Position numbers and translations under genes: made by a program. From Acidobacteriota bacterium (GTDB lineage Bacteria > Acidobacteriota > Thermoanaerobaculia > Gp7-AA8), in NCBI GenBank assembly GCA_003222375.1, contig QHVX01000148.1, forward strand, positions 1-5,721: a stretch of DNA of 5,721 bases, written 5' to 3'. The notes under the pieces were generated by a model, which was given only the letters and a program-made list of their open reading frames with translations, made no database searches and was not told the origin of the DNA. Below, piece by piece: positions 1 to 5,721 of this stretch (the stretch's first letter is position 1; each line of letters begins with the position of its first letter).

Positions 1-1643
1 CATTGATTGACTCGGGCCGCGCGATCCCGGCCGATCTACAGCGCGTCGTCGCGCGCTGCCTCGCCAAGGCGCCCGAAGATCGCTACCAGTCGATCAAGGA
101 GGCGGCCATCGAGCTGCGATCGGTCATCCGCGAGATTGAATCGGGCGCCACGCAACCCATCGTCAGGCGCCGTCCGCGCTGGCCGGCGCTGCTAGCGGCT
201 GTAATCGCGTTGATCATCATCGTTGCGGTCATCGCGAAACGTCCGTGGCAAACGCGCACACCGGCGACTTCCATTCAATCGCTTGCGATCCTTCCGTTTG
301 CGAACGCGACGCGAAATCCCGACACCGATTACATCAGCGACGGCATTACCGACGACATCATCAATTCGCTTTCGCAGCTCCCGAACATCCGCGTGCTGGC
401 GCGAAGCACGGTCTTCCGATACAAGAAAAAAGAAGCCGATCCCCGCGAGATCGGCAAGGACCTCGGCGTCGACGCCGTCGTGCTCGGCGAATTCCGTCAA
501 TTGCGCGATCTGGTGAACCTCAAGGTCGAGCTGGTGCGCACTTCCGACGGCGTCCAACTGTGGGGCCAGCAGTACAACCGAAGCGCGTCCGAATTGCTCA
601 ACCTGCACGACGACATCGTGCGCGATGTCTCCGAGCATCTCCAGATCCGGATCAGCGGCGATGCCGCAAAGCGCATGTCCCGAACCCACACACGGAATCC
701 GAAGGCCTACGAGGCCTACCTGAAGGGCCGGTATTTCTGGACCCGACGGCCCGCGGGATTGGAGAAAGCGCTTGCCTACTTCGAGGAGGCTCGCCGCATC
801 GATCCGGCTGATGCGCTCGCGCACGCCGGCGTGGCGCTGACGTACGACGCGATGGGGACGTGGGAAACGGGGCGGCTGCCCGCGAATGTCGCATTCCCAA
901 GAGCTAAAGCTTCCGCGGAACAGGCCCTCGCTCTCGATCCGGAGCTCGCAGAAGGCTACCAGGCGCTTGCCTTCGAGCAATTGCATTACGAGCGCGATTT
1001 TCCGGCCGCCGAGAGCAGTTTCCAGCGTGCCATCAGTTTGAAGCCGTCGGATTCGAACGTGCATCATTTCTATTCGCATTACTTCATCGCCCGCGGGCGC
1101 ACGCAGGAGTCTCTTCGAGAGAGCCTGAAGGCGCTCGAGCTCGACCCGCTCGATCCGCCGGTGGTGACTCATCTGGCCTGGCACTACATCTACACACGAC
1201 AACCCGACCGTGCGTTGGAGCAATGCGTCAACGCGCTGGCCTTGTATCCGGATAGCTACTTTGCGCACTACTTTCGTGGCCTGGCGTACGAACAAAAGGG
1301 GATGATGCCGGAAGCGATCGCCGCGTTTCGGCGCGCGCATGAATTGGTGCCGAATGCGACATTCGGGATCGCGGGCCTCGGGCACGCACTCGGGCTCTCG
1401 GGGCACAAGGCAGAAGCGCGGTCGCTGCTGCAGCAGCTCGAGAGCGATCCGAGGTACGTGTCGCCCTTCGATCGCGCCATCATCAACATCGGCCTCGGCG
1501 ATCACGACAAGGCGCTCAACGAGCTGAATCGCGCGCTCGCTGAATCGAGCTCGTGGTGCATCTACTTCCGCGCCGAGCCACGCCTCGATCCGCTGCGGAA
1601 AGATCCGCGATTCATTGCGCTGATGGAGCGTCTTCCGGTATAA
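1..1643 (+). CDS. Ser/Thr protein kinase (C-terminal part) with TolB/FlgO-like domain and TPR repeats, 5'-truncated by window
   Basis: The frame is open at the left edge, so the true start lies upstream; the first complete codon is at 3 and 547 codons including the stop are visible. Residues 1-46 (from position 3) match the end of a bacterial Hanks-type kinase C-lobe, with the pattern LQRVVARCLAKAPEDRYQS and the conserved Arg of subdomain XI in PEDRY. A basic stretch (RRRPRW) precedes one membrane helix at about 60-79. Residues 92-193 resemble the TolB N-terminal/FlgO-like domain (SLAILPFAN, DYISDGITDDII, LGVDAVVLGEF, GVQLWGQQYNR). From about 235 to 512 there are degenerate TPR units, with A-Y-LKGR, ALA-DPE-AEGY and GLAYEQKG signatures. 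The tail LDPLRKDPRF-ALMERL is common in this family. The likely role is a membrane sensor kinase with cytoplasmic catalysis and an extracytoplasmic TolB/TPR scaffold. Catalytic residues lie outside the window, so activity cannot be judged. The downstream Cache gene follows after 29 bases. Confidence 0.9.
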   Translation, partial: LIDSGRAIPADLQRVVARCLAKAPEDRYQSIKEAAIELRSVIREIESGATQPIVRRRPRWPALLAAVIALIIIVAVIAKRPWQTRTPATSIQSLAILPFANATRNPDTDYISDGITDDIINSLSQLPNIRVLARSTVFRYKKKEADPREIGKDLGVDAVVLGEFRQLRDLVNLKVELVRTSDGVQLWGQQYNRSASELLNLHDDIVRDVSEHLQIRISGDAAKRMSRTHTRNPKAYEAYLKGRYFWTRRPAGLEKALAYFEEARRIDPADALAHAGVALTYDAMGTWETGRLPANVAFPRAKASAEQALALDPELAEGYQALAFEQLHYERDFPAAESSFQRAISLKPSDSNVHHFYSHYFIARGRTQESLRESLKALELDPLDPPVVTHLAWHYIYTRQPDRALEQCVNALALYPDSYFAHYFRGLAYEQKGMMPEAIAAFRRAHELVPNATFGIAGLGHALGLSGHKAEARSLLQQLESDPRYVSPFDRAIINIGLGDHDKALNELNRALAESSSWCIYFRAEPRLDPLRKDPRFIALMERLPV

Positions 1644-1660
1644 GCCTCTCAATTCCCTGA

Positions 1661-1670
1661 AAGGAGAAGG
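1661..1670 (+). promoter_or_regulatory. Shine-Dalgarno site of the Cache-domain gene
   Basis: AAGGAGAAGG ends two bases before the ATG at 1673, and its AAGGAG core sits about six bases upstream of the start. This is a near-consensus ribosome binding site and fixes the start codon. The short 29-base gap after the kinase stop has no obvious promoter or terminator, which suggests co-transcription. Confidence 0.75.
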
Positions 1671-1672
1671 TC

Positions 1673-2149
1673 ATGTCACGAAAGTATGCGTGGGTTCTCT
1701 CTCTTCTTCTTCTGGTCAGCACCGCGACGCTGTTCGCGAAATCGCATGTCCCCACCAAGAACACGCGCGACGCGATCAAGGCCTACGTCAAGGACGCTGC
1801 CAAGGTGGTCGCGAAGAGCGGTCCGTCATGCGACACGTTCAAGAGCAGCGACTGGATGAAGGGCGACTATTACGTCTTCGTCGATAGTCCCGACAACAAC
1901 ACCATCCTCTGCCATCCCAATGCCTCGATGATCGGGAAGAACAATGCCGACATCGTCGACGCCAATGGAAAGAAAGTTGGAATGGACCTCATGGAGGCGT
2001 CGAAGAAAAAAGGCGGCGGCTGGACCAATTACGTCTGGCCGCGTCCGGGAACGGACAAGCCTGTGCCGAAGAGCACCTTCAGCATGCGGGTCAAGGGACC
2101 GGACGGCAAGTGGTATGTCGTTGGCGCGGGTGGCTACGAACTGAAGTAG
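1673..2149 (+). CDS. Secreted single-Cache-domain protein
   Basis: This 158-residue protein has a clear Sec signal peptide: MSRKYAW, then a hydrophobic core of LSLLLLVSTATL, with probable cleavage after LFA at residue 22. There is no lipobox Cys. The mature part matches the small extracellular Cache (sCache_2-like) fold: an N-terminal helix (residues 30-50), then YYVFVDS (67-72), ILCHPN (78-83), a loop with IGKNNADIVDANGKKVG, and the WTNYVWPRPG and GKWYVVGAGGY strands that end such domains. C53 and C80 could form a disulfide. Cache domains bind small ligands such as organic acids or amino acids and normally sit in chemoreceptors or histidine kinases. Here the domain stands alone with no transmembrane or output domain, so it is probably a free periplasmic ligand-binding protein. 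Its position directly after a membrane kinase suggests, but does not prove, that it feeds that sensor. The ligand cannot be told from the sequence. Confidence 0.85.
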   Translation: MSRKYAWVLSLLLLVSTATLFAKSHVPTKNTRDAIKAYVKDAAKVVAKSGPSCDTFKSSDWMKGDYYVFVDSPDNNTILCHPNASMIGKNNADIVDANGKKVGMDLMEASKKKGGGWTNYVWPRPGTDKPVPKSTFSMRVKGPDGKWYVVGAGGYELK

Positions 2150-2155
2150 TCACTA

Positions 2156-2506
2156 TTAGGCCGCGCGCGCTGCGATCGGATGGCGGTCGAGATCGATTTG
2201 ATGTCGCACCAGCAGCGCCATGTTGATGATTACCGGCCCCAGGAAGAAGGCGATGAACGCCGACGCCTGGACCCAATCCGGCGCATATTCGGTCTTCGGC
2301 AGAAGGAAATAGATCGCAGCAGCCCAGACGATCAGCGCGATCAGGGCCTTTGCAGGCCGCATCGTGAAGAAGAAGCTGAGGCCATTCAGAATCAGACTGG
2401 CCGCGCCGACCGCACGAGCGCTCCAGCGTACGACGGGCACTCCACGAGAAACCCGTTGAGTTTGTCCCGTCTGCTGACCACGATTGCGCTCCCGCAGTGA
2501 ACGCAT
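2156..2506 (-). CDS. Small integral membrane protein, probable 3' portion of a frameshifted zinc-ribbon/membrane gene
   Basis: The frame can start at the ATG at 2506 and encodes 116 residues. Only the part from about residue 27 (VRWSARAVG) looks like natural protein. Three hydrophobic helices are visible at about 32-49 (AVGAASLILNGLSFFFTM), 54-70 (ALIALIVWAAAIYFLLP) and 78-100 (WVQASAFIAFFLGPVIINM), followed by a polar tail with HQIDLDRHP. No family was recognised. The first 26 residues (MRSLRERNRGQQTGQTQRVS...) are low-complexity polar, with no ribosome binding site before the ATG. The same DNA read one base off encodes a convincing zinc-ribbon segment (2392-2565). The membrane frame therefore probably continues from that segment, and the ATG at 2506 is probably not the true start. 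If the gene is intact as read, an internal GTG near 2440 is another possible start. Three stop codons, TAA TAG TGA, follow in frame. Confidence 0.55.
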   Translation of the reverse strand: MRSLRERNRGQQTGQTQRVSRGVPVVRWSARAVGAASLILNGLSFFFTMRPAKALIALIVWAAAIYFLLPKTEYAPDWVQASAFIAFFLGPVIINMALLVRHQIDLDRHPIAARAA

Positions 2507-2565
2507 TCAACGGCCGATGAGGCATTGACGGGCGTGACGCGGTCCGCGAGCGGATATTTGCCCAC
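2392..2565 (-). CDS. Zinc-ribbon segment, probable 5' portion of the same frameshifted gene
   Basis: A 57-codon frame runs from a GTG at 2565 to a TGA at 2394-2392. It reads MGKYPLADRV, then about ten residues, then ECVHCGSAIVVSRRDKLNGF, then LVECPSYAGA. CVHCG is a typical first zinc knuckle (C-x2-C-G). The third Cys is in ECPS, and the position where a fourth Cys would be expected (C-P-S-C) is Tyr, encoded TAC. GTG is the only start before the knuckle, because an in-frame TAG lies two codons upstream; the ribosome binding site is weak. The frame starts 16 bases after the stop of the charged secreted protein gene, so co-transcription is likely. After ECPS the sequence stops looking protein-like, just where the membrane frame begins to look natural (about 2436-2425). 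I infer one original gene of about 136 residues, broken by loss of one base or by a read error. A genuine overlapping mini-gene is the alternative. Confidence 0.5.
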   Translation of the reverse strand: MGKYPLADRVTPVNASSAVECVHCGSAIVVSRRDKLNGFLVECPSYAGALVRSARPV

Positions 2566-2581
2566 GCCCTATTTGCACCGC

Positions 2582-3094
2582 CTAAACCATTCCGTCGATC
2601 CGTATGACCAGCGGCAGCGCTTCGCGCGCTCGCAGACGGAACGCGGCGGCGTCGCCGCGAACGGCGGCGGCGCGAAGCTGGCGAATTTGCGCCCGCAACG
2701 TTCGGGCTGCGCTGAGCGCGTTCGGATTCCGGATCACAACGACGTTCGACACGATGCGGTTGGCAAGAACGTTTGCTTCGTTGCCGACTCGGATCAGCGT
2801 CGGTTGCGCGAAAACGACCGCCGATCCCTGCGTCGTCGCGAGAATCGACTCGAGTCGATTCACATCATTGTTAATGATGACAACCCGGTTCGCGGGAACG
2901 ACTCTTACCTTCCGTGCGACTTTGACTTTGACCTCGTCGTCCTCGCGTTCGTTCTCGTGCTCCACCTTGACCTTGCGTTCGAATTTCTTCTCGTCGTCAC
3001 CATGTCGCCCTTTTCCTTTGTCGTGATCGGCAAAAAGAGAAGGCGCAACCAGCAACAGAGAACTCAATAAAGCTGTGTTCGCTCGAATACTCAT
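2582..3094 (-). CDS. Secreted, highly charged protein of unknown function
   Basis: This 170-residue protein was not recognised as any named family. An N-terminal signal peptide is clear: MSIRANTALL, a hydrophobic SSLLLVAPSL core, and probable cleavage after LFA at residue 22. Residues 23-65 are almost entirely charged, with alternating Lys/Arg and Asp/Glu and several His (DHDKGKGRHGDDEKKFER, then KVKVEHENEREDDEVKVKV). A beta-rich stretch follows (VRVVPANRVVIINNDVNRLE, 63-82, and SAVVFAQPTLIRVG, 91-104). The C-terminal region, 127-160, is Ala/Arg-rich and probably helical (ALSAARTLRAQIRQL). There are no Cys. AAGGGAG lies eight bases before the ATG and supports this start. The opposite strand is also open over most of this stretch, but the signal peptide and ribosome binding site favour this reading. 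Export to the periplasm or outside is inferred; the charged region could bind ions or polyanions, but this is speculation. Confidence 0.75.
   Translation of the reverse strand: MSIRANTALLSSLLLVAPSLFADHDKGKGRHGDDEKKFERKVKVEHENEREDDEVKVKVARKVRVVPANRVVIINNDVNRLESILATTQGSAVVFAQPTLIRVGNEANVLANRIVSNVVVIRNPNALSAARTLRAQIRQLRAAAVRGDAAAFRLRAREALPLVIRIDGMV
2842..2879. repeat. Two adjacent perfect inverted repeats inside a coding region
   Basis: Positions 2842-2861 read GAATCGACTCGAGTCGATTC, a perfect 20-base palindrome with two 10-base arms. One base later, 2863-2879 reads CATCATT-GTT-AATGATG, a perfect 7-base inverted repeat with a three-base loop. Both lie within the charged secreted protein gene, over codons for about IINNDVNRLESI. 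No T-tract follows on either strand, so a simple terminator is unlikely. They could be a protein-binding site, an mRNA structure, or chance under the coding sequence. Confidence 0.6.
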
Positions 3095-3102
3095 CTGGCA
3101 AT

Positions 3103-3109
3103 CTCCCTT
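3103..3109 (-). promoter_or_regulatory. Shine-Dalgarno site of the charged secreted protein gene
   Basis: On the minus strand this reads AAGGGAG, with eight bases before the ATG at 3094. It is purine-rich and well spaced, so it supports the chosen start. The roughly 80-base gap between this gene and typA (3095-3174) shows no clear -35/-10 pair. It holds only a short CCGC/GCGG stem with no T-run. Confidence 0.6.
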
Positions 3110-3174
3110 ACTCAGAATTCAGCAAAGAAAGACTTGCGATGAACGGGCCAGATCCGCTGTCGCGGCTGCCAGAA

Positions 3175-5085
3175 TTAGACTGCTGCGGCCGAGCGCTTCC
3201 GCGCGACCTCGCGCGCGGAGTGATCGAGAATCCGCTTCCGGATGCGGATCGACTCCGGCGTGACCTCGACGAACTCATCCTCGTCGATCCACTCGAGGCA
3301 TTGCTCGAGCGTCATGATGCGCGCCGGCGCGAGCTGCACTGCGATGTCGGAGGTCGACGCGCGCATGTTGGTGAGGTGCTTTTTGCGGCAGACCTGCACG
3401 ACCATGTCGACATCGCGGGAGTTTTCGCCGACGACTTGGCCGCCGTAGATCTTCTGCCCCGGGACGACGAACAGAGTGGATCGCTCCTGCAGCGGCTCGA
3501 TCGCGTAGGCAGTCGTGTCGCCGGCTTCTTTCGCGACCAGCGCGCCACGTGTACGACTCGTAATTTCGCCGCGGTAAGGTCCGTATTCGAGAAAGGTGTG
3601 GTAGAGCAATCCGGTTCCACGCGTCTCTGTCAAAAATTCGGTGCGGATTCCGAAGAGTCCGCGCGTCGGAATCTTGAACTCGATGCGCACGCGTCCGCTG
3701 CCGGGATTGACCATGTCGGTCATCTCGCCGCGCCGCGCCTGAAATTTTTCCATGATCGCGCCGACATGCTGCTCTTCGATGTCGACGACCAGCGCTTCGT
3801 ACGGCTCGAGCGTCTTCCCGTCGACTTCTTTGAGGATGACCTGCGGCTGCGAGAGCGCGAACTCGAAGTCCTCGCGGCGCATGTTCTCCGCGAGAATCGA
3901 GAGGTGCAGCTCGCCGCGGCCGCTGACTTCGAATCGATCGGGTAGATCGGTCTCGCGCACGCGCAGCGCGACGTCCTTGCGCGTCTCGCGCTCCAGGCGC
4001 TCCTTCAAATTGCGTGAGGTGACGTACTTTCCCTCGGTGCCCGCAAACGGCGAATCGTTGACCAGCCAGAACATCGACACGGTCGGCTCGTCGATCGCGA
4101 TCGGTTCGAGCCGCTCGGGAGTGATGGCGTCGGCGAAGGTCTCGCCGATTTCGACGTCCGCGAATCCCGCCACCGCCACGATCTCTCCAGCCGCCGCTTC
4201 GGCCACTTCTTCGCGCTTCAGCCCTTCGAAAATCGTCAGCTTCGAGACGCGTCCTTTTTGTGGATTCCCGTCGCGAAGAATCAATACGACGTCTTCGCCT
4301 TGCCGGATGCGTCCGCGTTGAATGCGGCCGATGCCGAGGCGTCCGACGTAATCGTTGTAGTCGACGGCCGAGACGAGCAGCTGTAGCGGCGCTTCCGCGT
4401 TTCCGGGAGGCGGTGGAATCTTCTTGAGGATCGCGTCGAAAAGCGGTTCGACGTCATTGTTGGAATCTTCGAGCGATGTGCGAACGAAACCAGCGCGGCC
4501 GCTGGCATAAAGAATCGGGAAATCGAGCTGCTCGTCAGAGGCGCCCAGCTCGATCATCAGATCGAAGACTTCGTTGAGCACCGGCTGCGGCCGCGCGTCG
4601 CTGCGGTCGATCTTGTTGATCACCACGATCGGCAAAAGTCCGAGTGCCAGCGCTTTGCGGAGGACGAATCGCGTCTGCGGCATCGGCCCTTCGGCGGCGT
4701 CGACCAGCAGGATGACACCTTCAACCATCGACAGCACGCGCTCCACCTCTCCGCCGAAATCGGAGTGGCCGGGCGTGTCGACGATGTTGATCTTGACCTC
4801 CCGCGGATGGACGAATGCCGCAGGAAGGTCGTGTCCTGACGCCGTGTGCGTCGCCTCGTGATGTGCGCCGGGTGCATCGACGACGTATCGGATGGAGGTG
4901 TTCTTCGCCAGGATCGTGATCCCGCGCTCGCGCTCGAGATCATTCGAGTCCATGACGCGCTCGTCGACCTGCTGATTGGCGCGGATCGCCCCGGCCTGCT
5001 TCAGCAGCGCGTCGACCAGCGTAGTCTTGCCGTGGTCGACGTGCGCGATGATCGCGACGTTGCGAATGTCGTAACGGAACTGCAT
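3175..5085 (-). CDS. typA: Translational GTPase TypA/BipA
   Basis: TypA/BipA is a ribosome-associated GTPase of the EF-G class, involved in 50S assembly and stress or low-temperature growth. From the ATG at 5085 (636 residues) the order is: G1 AHVDHGKTT (14-22); RERGITI with the switch I Thr (57); G3 DTPGH (103-107); G4 NKID (157-160); G5 region YASGRAG (193-199). A beta-barrel domain II follows (about 220-305, VGRLGIGRIQRG). EF-G-like domain III contains SGRGELHLSILAENMRRE, and domain V contains EALVVDIEEQHVGAIMEKF. The TypA-specific C-terminal domain ends in TNMRAS, MTLEQCLEWIDEDEFVEVTP and IRIRKR. The protein is longer than E. coli BipA, mainly through about 27 extra residues between switch I and G3. 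A GTG at 5103 in the same frame adds six residues (MRYRPR) and has only a weak GAAG upstream. ATG was preferred because it leaves the usual short lead before NVAIIAHVDHGKT. The gene starts 41 bases after the vapC stop (23 from the GTG), so read-through transcription is plausible. Confidence 0.96.
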   Translation of the reverse strand: MQFRYDIRNVAIIAHVDHGKTTLVDALLKQAGAIRANQQVDERVMDSNDLERERGITILAKNTSIRYVVDAPGAHHEATHTASGHDLPAAFVHPREVKINIVDTPGHSDFGGEVERVLSMVEGVILLVDAAEGPMPQTRFVLRKALALGLLPIVVINKIDRSDARPQPVLNEVFDLMIELGASDEQLDFPILYASGRAGFVRTSLEDSNNDVEPLFDAILKKIPPPPGNAEAPLQLLVSAVDYNDYVGRLGIGRIQRGRIRQGEDVVLILRDGNPQKGRVSKLTIFEGLKREEVAEAAAGEIVAVAGFADVEIGETFADAITPERLEPIAIDEPTVSMFWLVNDSPFAGTEGKYVTSRNLKERLERETRKDVALRVRETDLPDRFEVSGRGELHLSILAENMRREDFEFALSQPQVILKEVDGKTLEPYEALVVDIEEQHVGAIMEKFQARRGEMTDMVNPGSGRVRIEFKIPTRGLFGIRTEFLTETRGTGLLYHTFLEYGPYRGEITSRTRGALVAKEAGDTTAYAIEPLQERSTLFVVPGQKIYGGQVVGENSRDVDMVVQVCRKKHLTNMRASTSDIAVQLAPARIMTLEQCLEWIDEDEFVEVTPESIRIRKRILDHSAREVARKRSAAAV

Positions 5086-5126
5086 TCGCGGCCGGTAACG
5101 CACGAAGCGACTTCAATAGTCCATGC

Positions 5127-5507
5127 TTAGCCGCCGAAACCGAGCTGCCGGCTGACTTCGCGTTGGCGGTCGTCAAGCGTCAGGAAGTGGATTTCTCGCT
5201 CAGGATCGATGAACAGTGCTACAGCCAGATGCCATAGGTCGGCCCCCCGGACGTAACCGACCTTTTGGATGGTCGTCATTTCTGCGGTCAGCGAACGATC
5301 GGGATAAGCCCAATGGATCCCCGCGAGCAAGGGGGAAGGATCCTTGGTGATTCGCTCGCGGTGGAGAACAGATCGAAGCTCTGCTTCCAGAAGATTGGAT
5401 GCCAGCAGATGATCATACGAACGCAGGGATCTTGCGAGGCGCGTGGCGCCGGGCTCGCTCAAGGCGATGGCAACAAGGCATGAGGTGTCGATGTAGGCCG
5501 CTTTCAT
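5127..5507 (-). CDS. vapC: PIN-domain ribonuclease toxin, VapC family
   Basis: The 126-residue length is typical of VapC toxins. The acidic PIN active-site residues are all present in order: D7 in AYIDTSCLVA, E41/E43 in SNLLEAELRSVL, D90 in GADLWHLAVAL, and D112/D113 in FLTLDDRQREV. VapC proteins are Mg2+-dependent endoribonucleases that cut tRNA or rRNA, and the partner antitoxin holds them inactive. The ATG at 5507 overlaps the antitoxin stop as ATGA, a sign of translational coupling in which antitoxin is made first. All catalytic acids are kept and the frame is intact, so the toxin is predicted to be active. The RNA target cannot be predicted. The pair is presumably autoregulated from a promoter beyond the right edge. 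Confidence 0.9.
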   Translation of the reverse strand: MKAAYIDTSCLVAIALSEPGATRLARSLRSYDHLLASNLLEAELRSVLHRERITKDPSPLLAGIHWAYPDRSLTAEMTTIQKVGYVRGADLWHLAVALFIDPEREIHFLTLDDRQREVSRQLGFGG

Positions 5508-5721
5508 TCGCGGGATTTCAGGAATCGCTTGAGCGCGCCCGGTTTTCGGCCGAAAGGCTTGAACACACTCCGGCCGGCGGAGGGCGAAAGAATGCCGCTG
5601 CGCTCGAGCTCCTCGAGTCGATCGCCGAGCGTGGTCGCTGAGCGCTCCACGCCACGAACCTCGGCAACCGGCTCGCCGCGATGCGTGATGGTGACAACGT
5701 CGCCTTTTCGAACGCGGTCGA
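5504..5721 (-). CDS. Phd/YefM-type (VapB-like) antitoxin, 5' end cut by window
   Basis: The frame is open at the right edge and ends with TGA at 5506-5504, overlapping the vapC ATG by four bases. The 71 visible residues begin DRVRKGDVVTITHRGEPVAE, the hallmark of the Phd/YefM fold: a helix ending in a basic turn, then the strand pair V-ITHRGEPVAEV. Next comes an acidic helix (LGDRLEELERSGIL) and a basic tail (VFKPFGRKPGALKRFLKSRE), which would wrap the PIN toxin. About 15-20 N-terminal residues are missing, judged from the usual length of 80-95. Such antitoxins bind DNA as dimers and repress their own operon, with the toxin as co-repressor. Family placement is confident; the exact subtype name (VapB versus Phd) is not. 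Confidence 0.85.
   Translation of the reverse strand, partial: DRVRKGDVVTITHRGEPVAEVRGVERSATTLGDRLEELERSGILSPSAGRSVFKPFGRKPGALKRFLKSRE

Noticed and set aside
192..1652. Long open frame of about 486 codons on the minus strand opposite the kinase/TPR gene
   Set aside because: It is Arg/His/Val-rich with no recognisable domain, and it mirrors the codon pattern of a GC-rich gene on the other strand. The plus-strand frame has clear kinase, TolB and TPR features.
2091..2525. Minus-strand frame of 144 codons (MPHRPLNAF...) across the zinc-ribbon/membrane locus
   Set aside because: It reads through both the ribbon and membrane segments in a third frame, with scattered Trp, Arg and Ser and no domain-like stretch; it also runs into the Cache gene antisense.
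2525..3070. Open frame of 181 codons on the plus strand opposite the charged secreted protein gene
   Set aside because: It lacks a signal peptide, ribosome binding site or domain, and its hydrophobic stretch is only the complement of Lys/Glu-rich codons. The minus-strand reading has both a signal peptide and a ribosome binding site.
3111..3174. Possible terminator or promoter between typA and the charged protein gene
   Set aside because: The only stem is a 4-base CCGC/GCGG with no following T-run, and no -35/-10 pair could be placed with confidence.
3139..3945. Open frame of 268 codons on the plus strand opposite typA
   Set aside because: It lies wholly antisense to well-conserved TypA domains, has no recognisable motif, and is typical of shadow frames in GC-rich DNA.
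5544..5555. Palindrome TTTCGGCCGAAA in the antitoxin gene as a possible operator
   Set aside because: It is short, lies inside the 3' half of the coding region, and antitoxin operators normally lie upstream of the antitoxin start, outside this window.
1..5721. CRISPR arrays, tRNA or rRNA genes, insertion sequences and attachment sites
   Set aside because: No regularly spaced repeats, no tRNA-like T-loop signature, no transposase frame and no long direct repeats were seen on either strand by eye.

Overview
The window looks like chromosomal DNA from a GC-rich bacterium. The best guess is Acidobacteriota or a close neighbour. That guess rests on the gene style at the left edge, where a Ser/Thr protein kinase, one membrane helix, a TolB/FlgO-like domain and TPR repeats form one protein, an architecture abundant in that phylum. 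No rRNA or other taxonomic marker is present, so the assignment is inference. Coding density is very high and no gap between genes exceeds about 80 bases.

Left part (1-2149, + strand): the C-terminal portion of the kinase/TPR protein is followed 29 bases later by a small secreted single-Cache-domain protein with a strong Shine-Dalgarno site. The two are probably co-transcribed and may form a sensing pair.

Right part (2156-5721, - strand, read right to left): an antitoxin of the Phd/YefM (VapB-like) type is cut by the right edge. It overlaps the start of a PIN-domain VapC toxin by four bases. Next comes the translational GTPase TypA/BipA, which carries a His-rich insertion of about 27 residues between switch I and the G3 motif. 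After about 80 bases comes a secreted, highly charged protein of unknown function. Last is a short locus that reads as a zinc-ribbon segment in one frame and a three-helix membrane protein in another, best explained as one gene split by a one-base frameshift. The two gene blocks converge with only six bases between stop codons at about 2150-2156.

No CRISPR array, tRNA, rRNA, insertion sequence or convincing intrinsic terminator was seen. I found no clear evidence of a new multi-gene system. The most noteworthy items are the possible frameshift in the zinc-ribbon/membrane gene, the TypA insertion, the toxin-antitoxin pair placed directly upstream of typA, and two back-to-back perfect inverted repeats inside the charged secreted-protein gene.
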